Shown: in pieces, positions 58,207 to 64,000 of the stretch
How positions within the stretch are numbered: position 1 is the first letter of the stretch
Layout: the number at the start of each line of letters is the position of its first letter
Assembly (NCBI GenBank): GCA_963920665.1
Contig: OY987273.1
Coordinates: 16,308,501-16,372,500, forward strand
DNA: 64,000 nucleotides
Direction of reading: 5' to 3'
DNA from: Straminergon stramineum
Lineage: Eukaryota; Streptophyta; Bryopsida; Hypnales; Calliergonaceae
Program-made: the position numbers and the translations under genes
Notes under the pieces: model-generated
Database searches by the model: none
What the model was told of the DNA's origin: nothing
What the model saw: only the letters and a program-made list of their open reading frames with translations

Positions 58207-61119
58207 ATGAGTAAGGTCTTCTCTAGTTGGTATAGTGTTCCATCAAGTGGTAAAGTGCAGTGCAAGGCATGTGACTTGGTGTTTGCAAATCTAAAGAGCC
58301 ACATGTTGAGTCACCTGGGATATGAAGGCAAAGAAGGTATACGAGACAAAGGAATAAGTCTATGTCCAAAATTGACATTGTCAATTTGGAATCTTTTTGG
58401 CCTTTGTAAAGGGATGTTCCTACCAAGATCGGCCCTTAACAATGTGGATGGCTAAAACATAGTGAGAATCGCTAGCAATATCTCAAATGGAAGGGACTCA
58501 CCACATTCAACACAGGAAGATTCAAGCCCAATGCCAGAAGAAATAGGTCGTGCATCTTCAAAGATAAATGATAATGCTAAAACATCAAGTGGACAATGTC
58601 CAACCCTACCATCTTCCACGAGTAGACCTCAAAGACAAAGCCGGCTAGTAGATGGTTTTGAAGAAGTGGATAGATGGAATTTGGATGTAGTGTGGGCTAA
58701 TTTCTTCTATTTGGCAAACATACCATTTGTAGTTTCTTGGTCTACGACATTTAAAGTAGTAAAGAAGCTAGCCAAGTTCAAAAAGCCATACAGCCTGCCA
58801 TTGTACCTTGCTCTATGAACAAAATTGTTGAACCAAGCAAAGGCAAATCTTGAGGTGAAGCTACCTAAGAAGACCAAAGATAGTATAAAAAAATTTGGTG
58901 CAATCCTTTCTATTGATGGATGGAGCTCGGTAACAAATCGGCCATTGGTGAATGCCATGCTCGTGTCTTCTGTGGGGGAGCAATTCTTGGGATTTGTGGA
59001 TACAAGTAGGTTTGAAAAAAATGCAGAGTATTTGGCGACTATTTTGGACGAATTCAAACAGAAGGTGGGGTTAGAGAATGTGGTACAAATCACAACGGAC
59101 AATGCTCTTGTCAACCCTTCAAGGTGTAGAATTATAACAGAGAAGTATTCACATATTTCTTTTCAAGGTTGTGTGGTGCATGCCTTGAATTTGTTGCTTA
59201 AAGATTGGAGAAAAGAAGACTCGGTGACAAACGTAGTGGAAAAAGCCTACATGGTTCTTACATTTTTTAGGAAGCGCCACATGCTACTTGCAATATTTCG
59301 GACCTACAAAAAAGACCTCAGCTTGTTAATGCCAAGGAAAACAAGATTTGCCTCAAATTTCATTGCTCTTCACCATTTGTTGAAGGTAAAGGGAGCACTC
59401 CAACAATGCATGACAGATCCGCGTTGGGAACAATATGTGAGGATGTTGAAGGACAAGAAAACAAAAAGTTGCACGAAGTCTTAGGAGACAAAGAAGATAA
59501 TAAACAGTGACTATTTTGGAGGTGTTGCATCAATTTTGCTGAGTTGGTGCATATTGTTGTGAATGGCCTACGTGATTTAGATGCAAAGATGCCATGTACA
59601 GGCAAGGTTTTACATATTATGAGGAAAATACAAAAACATGTGGTGGCTTTAGAAATTGTGCCTTTTTGGTTAAGCCCCGAGCTTGCCAAACCACTTAGAG
59701 AGGCGTTCCAAGCCCGATGGGAAATGGTAGAGAGCAATCTCCATTATACAAGAGCTCTCCTAAACCCCTACCTACTTGAAGATAAAGAACTAGCTAACAA
59801 TCTTGAGGCAACCAATGCATACAAGCGTGTTCTCATGCAAATTTGTAAACGTGGGGACTATGCAGATGTTGTGAAGGAGTTCATGGCTTTTCGACATAGG
59901 GAGCCTCATTTCCACGACATGTTGGATCCAAGTGAAAAAAAATTATCGACACACACTTGGTGGGATTTTGAAGGCACTTATGGGAAGCTAATTGCTCCAA
60001 TTACAAGGAGAATATTGGACCAACCAATATCTTCATCTTCATGTGAACGAAATTAGAGTAGCTATTCTTTTGTTCACAACAAATCTTGAAACAAGTTGAA
60101 AACAAAAAGAGCCATGGATTTGGTGTATGTGTAAATAAATTAAAGAGTCTTGGCTACATCAAAGGAGAAGGATGAAAAGAAGTGGTCCCTTGAAAATGCA
60201 TCACTTGAAAATGTAGAATTACAAGAACCCGAGGGGTTTGAGGTGGAAGACAAGAGTAGTGAAGACGATGAAGATGAAGAAGGTGTTGATGTTGACAGAC
60301 ATGAAGAACATGCACACGAAGCAAGTGAGGATGACTCAATTTTTGATGAAGAAGAGGATATGGATGGTGACATGTACAATTTGGGAGGTGAATCATTTGA
60401 GAGAGGAAATATGTACAATGATGACGTGGGCAACAATGACTGAGATGAGTACGACTTTCCACTAGACGACGACCATTATGGAAATGATGAAGGTGTACCT
60501 TCCACAACAAGATTTGTAGATGGAAGCGTATTTTTGAGCCACGATAAGGTCTTCAACACAAACGAGGAGGATACAAATGTCCAAAGATCGGCTCCTATTG
60601 GGACTACAATTGCCCATGGTGGAACTTCAGAAGCAGACAAAGTGATTGGAAGTGACAAGTCTCCGTCCATGGCAATGGCCGAAGTAGAAAAGAATGACAT
60701 ACTAAATGGCCGGGAACATATGAATGTGGACAAGACGAGTGTGGAGTTTGGAGGAGGATTGGGAAGCAAAAGCAATTGGAAACCAAGTAACTTGAACTTT
60801 GAAGCAAATGTTACAAGGAACAATGTAGGTTCTCATTCCATAGAATGTAGAAGCCAAAACTTGCTTCACAAAGACCAAGGGACCAAAGAAAGCATGCCAA
60901 GTTTGCAACATCCAACATACAGCGGTCCACAAATAGCTCCACTCTCCCTATTTAACAGTGGATGTATTACTTTGTTGGGTTTAGGAAATTCTCTATGTCA
61001 ACCACGAGCTATCAACATTTCGAGAAAAATGGGACATATGGAGAATTCAAGATTAAACATTAATTCTATCATACGCATAGGGGAGCATAAGTACCCTTAC
61101 AACACCAAACTGTCGTAAA
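58207..61119 (+). pseudogene. hAT transposase relic 2 with acidic tail
   Basis: From ATG 58,207: a BED-like finger (KVQCKACDLVFANLKSHMLSHL), then TAA 58,453-58,455, TGA 58,816-58,818, and the core GAILSIDGWSSVTNRPLVNAML, VVQITTDNALVN and GCVVHALNLLLKDW. A frameshift near 59,470 leads to LREAFQARWEMVESNLHYTRALLNPYL and the hATC block (WWDFEGTYGKLIAPITRRIL, SSSCERN then a TAG where Trp is expected, SYSFVHNK). The same frame continues past several stops into a Glu/Asp-rich tail (60,150-60,443) and on to 61,119. It shares DUF659-like and hATC order with relic 1 but is clearly diverged. Several nonsense codons fit CAA, CGA or TGG to stop changes. Confidence 0.8.
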
Positions 61120-62205
61120 ATGACTTGAAATATCGTCCCAGGGGATTCTAGATTGTTGCTGTAAGCCGAGATTATCCGTATTATCGACTTAAGCACTATT
61201 TTCACTTCCTTTCTCTCTTCTGGATCCCTAACTTTCTAGATGCACTCCTTTTGGGAATCCGGATCCATATCTTCTCACACACACACTAGTTTTTGATGCC
61301 TCCATTTTACCCTCACAGGGTCCACCTTTGATCTTATAGAGGAGTAGGGACTCACCACTCATATTCCTCACACTCTCTTCTCTCTCTAAACTACACAAAA
61401 CACTCTTAGACCAAATGTTGCACTAGATCAGATCAAGAAACACTCTCACAGCTTCCCAAATGGCCAATCCAGAAGGCAGGTCACTTAGAGCTGTGAACAA
61501 TACTTTCCACTTACAACGATAGATCAACAACAACCAAAACCAATGGGGGGATTGTTAGTCGTTCAGTAGACTATTCCTAGGGTTTTGCAAACCTTCTAGA
61601 GAGTAGGATGGGGAGTTTTCTAGTGGCAGTTGTTTATCACCATACGGAAACCTCCTTGGTATTCCGAACTTACACCCACACCACTCCTTGCCGGATTTCC
61701 GTTCTAGTGTTTTAAAGGCACCACACACAAGACCATATTCACAAGCCTAAACTATGTCACAAACGTTCCCTCCTAAATTAGATCTAGTCACCTTGGATCT
61801 GAATTCCTCCTTTCCTCTTCCTCTCTCTTACACTTCAACGCTCTCACAAGCAAATACAAAAAAGCTAGAGACATGACAAATCAATTCTTGAATGTCCACT
61901 TAGTGACTCAGATTAATGAAAGGATGACAAGATACGGACTATAAGTGCTAGGATGGAATGAGAGGGCAACAAGCCTACCCTCCCTTAAAAACTCAAAAAA
62001 CAAAAAACAAAAAGGCCAAAAAGCCACCCGGAAATCCAAGGGACCAATCACATACCTCTTGAAAAACCCGAAAAGTCAGATCTTTAAAATCTAAAACCCG
62101 GACCCATGCTTGGAACCCTGGTTCAAATTCAAAATTCAAATCCTAACTAACTAAAACCCTAACTACTTCGCCTTTTGCGCCTGCTTTTGACTACTCCCGC
62201 CTTGA
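61120..62205. other. Spacer without recognisable gene
   Basis: Contains CACACACAC and TCTCTCT-rich stretches and CCTAGGGTTTTGC phrases; it could be part of a retroelement LTR or untranslated region, but no matching second copy is visible in the window. Confidence 0.4.
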
Positions 62206-62209
62206 CTTG

Positions 62210-64000
62210 TTGGTACTCGGATGGATGCCCTCGAAGTCGCCTTCACTAGCATCATCCTCACTACTACTTGGGTCTGGATCTTCCGGCTCTCCAAAGGTGA
62301 GTCTTCTTATTCCATGTCCAAAGGTGAGTCTTCCTCTTCTTCATCTTCCGATCTGGTTTGGTACTCCTCCTCTTCAAATTTCCCAATCTAAGTGATCTCC
62401 CTCTCATCCTCTTCTTCTCCTGGAGATGTTTCATCCAACATGATGGTTGTCCACTCCTTTTTGGGTTGAGGCTGTTGCATATGCTCAAAGCTTTCTGGGG
62501 GAATCCAAGCCAGATTTTTTAGTCCTCCCATCTGGTCCACCAAATCGCTTTAGATAAGCAGTCTAGGTGTCTAAAGGGTTTCTTTCTCAGGAAGACGAGT
62601 AGTTGGAATAGGCGATGAGATAGTAACTTCCAGTGGCACAAACTTTCATGCTATGTCTAGTTGCTTGGCCGGCTCTCGAATTGTCTCTACGCTCCCTTGG
62701 ATGGTCTTCTCTAGCTGACTTGAAAAGGGCTTTGTTGAATGCCAGAGAGTCTCCCTAAGAACTTCTGGTCTTGGCAGAAGTGGCAATGATGAAGTTAGTT
62801 TCACCGGAGTTTTTGTGTCGAAATGAATTTCCAGAAACTGAACAAAATCCATTACCTCGTCCGAATCAATACATTATAAGAGCTGGCGAATCTCCTTCAA
62901 CACTATCTCCATCCGTGATGAGAAATCGACTAGGATCTGGACTACCTTGGATCTGGTCAAATGTCCTTCCTTGATTAGCCGGTTCTAGAAGAGGGAGGTG
63001 TTGATGATGAGCTTTGAGGGTCTATCCACTAGATTGGATAGGTTCTTAATGAGCTGCAAAGCTTCCTTCTCTCTTTGCTTTGATGTGGCTAGCTCTCCTT
63101 CTGCCGAATTCAATCTAGATTGGAGGTCATTCTTCTCCTTCTTCAAATTCTCAATCTACTCCTCCTTCCGTCTCAGCTCCTACGGATTTGGAAGTCTCTT
63201 CACTACGTCCAGTACATCCTTTGGCTTGACCTTCAACTCCTTATTGATCGCCTTGAGTACGTCCACTAAGTTTTCGTGGTATTCTTGTGCTTACAACACC
63301 CAATTGAATCTAGTCTTGAAGAATTTAGAAATTTCTTTCGTCTACTTCTTCAGAACCTTCTCCAAAATAGGAAGTTTCCCTTATGAAGCTAGATTGGTGG
63401 ATGTCCTCCATCTGTGATCTATCAGTTGCTCCTCCTCTTTTGTCTCTTCTTCTTTTTTGAATGCCAGCTGCTCTGCCTCTATTTTGTCCTTGAGGCCATA
63501 ATGCAAGATTGTGGTTCTGGTGTTGTACTCTATCATCTCTGCATTACTCAAAAGTTCTGCATAGTGATAGACTAGGAACACGTAAGGACCAATTGGGCTA
63601 GTTTTAGCCTTTACTACATGGGTGGCAAGTTTGGAGACCACTACTCCAATGACCTTCCCCCACTGGATTGGTCTACCCTCCATTGCACCAAAAATGGTGT
63701 TGGCCACTGTGACCATAACTCGGGTAGGCTTTTTTGGATACAAGATCGGAATAAGGAATTCTAATACTCTTTTTTGCGTTCCATCTAGATAGTCCCTAAT
63801 GGCATACCCCTCCTTAGCATGGGCCGCATTCTTAAATTTCCTAGCCGTGAACTTATCAGTTCGGGAGGCTAATCCATACCCTTTCTTCAGGATTTCGTAT
63901 ACATTCACCCAAACCTCATCCATCTAGGTCCTAGGTCGCCCCCTTACTATCAACTCACGCAAATTCGGAGCTCCTATGATAAGCTCCTGAATCATTTGCT
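62210..64000 (-). pseudogene. Coiled-coil, acidic-tail protein relic, possibly retroelement-derived (partial at the window edge)
   Basis: One minus-strand frame runs from the window edge to about 62,210 with roughly ten nonsense codons. The N-terminal visible part reads MIQELIIGAPNLRELIV, then after TAG MDEVWVNVYEILKKGYG and RPIQWGKVIGVVVSKLATHV, ILHYGLKDKIEAEQLAF. This recalls the N-terminal 'plant transposon protein' regions of some retroelements, which I cannot confirm. The middle is coiled coil (ENLKKEKNDLQSRLNSAEGE) and the end very acidic (EEEEYQTRSEDEEEEDSP). Most stops are TAG/TAA where CAG/CAA would fit. No reverse transcriptase or protease is visible; it continues to the right. Confidence 0.5.

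Noticed and set aside
58207..61119. hAT relic 2 as an active transposase
   Set aside because: Multiple nonsense codons, a frameshift near 59,470 and loss of the hATC Trp codon.

Overview
The window looks like transposon-dense nuclear DNA of a land plant with a large genome. The evidence is plant-type CACTA, Mutator-like (MULE) and hAT transposase relics, GT-AG introns, Arabidopsis-type telomere motifs (CCCTAAA) in introns and intergenic DNA, AT-rich spacers and almost no intact genes. A gymnosperm or another repeat-rich lineage is my guess; nothing in the window fixes the species. Nearly every recognisable gene is a pseudogene with a few nonsense codons or single-base frameshifts in an otherwise continuous frame.

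Layout. 1-6.7 kb: AT-rich, no gene seen, with short palindromes built on AGGTCGA/TCGACCT. 7.1-9.3 kb: relic of a CACTA TNP2 transposase (minus). 10.7-11.0 kb: a GC-rich minisatellite. 13,136-35,547: the most interesting object, a 22.4-kb MULE-like element. Its ends share a 16-bp inverted core placed 8 bp from each terminus, and it is flanked by a perfect 10-bp target duplication (TACAAGAATG). It holds two divergent genes. Leftward is a transposase-like gene with a Cys/His zinc finger, a DDE-like domain and a SWIM-like finger. Rightward is a ~12-exon gene that reads as a ParB-like domain followed by a circularly permuted (beta-class) amino-methyltransferase domain, an architecture known from bacterial and phage DNA methylases. 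A 5.7-kb CACTA element (17,767-23,494) with a 3-bp TSD sits inside the transposase coding sequence. The large element itself landed inside an exon of a RING-finger gene, whose remainder lies at 35,548-36,812.

37-64 kb: a cluster of gene relics. It holds a hAT transposase (38.0-41.3 kb, minus), three divergent members of a family I do not know that share an N-terminal 'WCHI' domain (42.7-44.3 minus, 51.0-52.5 plus, 53.7-56.2 minus; the last ends in a RING-H2 finger), a protein-kinase-like gene (48.5-50.1 plus), a second hAT relic (58.2-61.1 plus) and a coiled-coil relic running off the right edge. Copies of one CpG-rich minisatellite (sense unit about ACCCGCAGTCGCCC) lie just upstream of the hAT, the kinase and all three WCHI genes, always with the C-rich strand in the sense orientation. 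A shared ~40-bp module lies between array and ATG in the kinase and two WCHI genes. This suggests that unrelated coding regions share one promoter cassette.

Limits: no similarity search or alignment was run. Family names rest on motif recognition by eye, intron borders on GT-AG and phase logic, and array borders are approximate.
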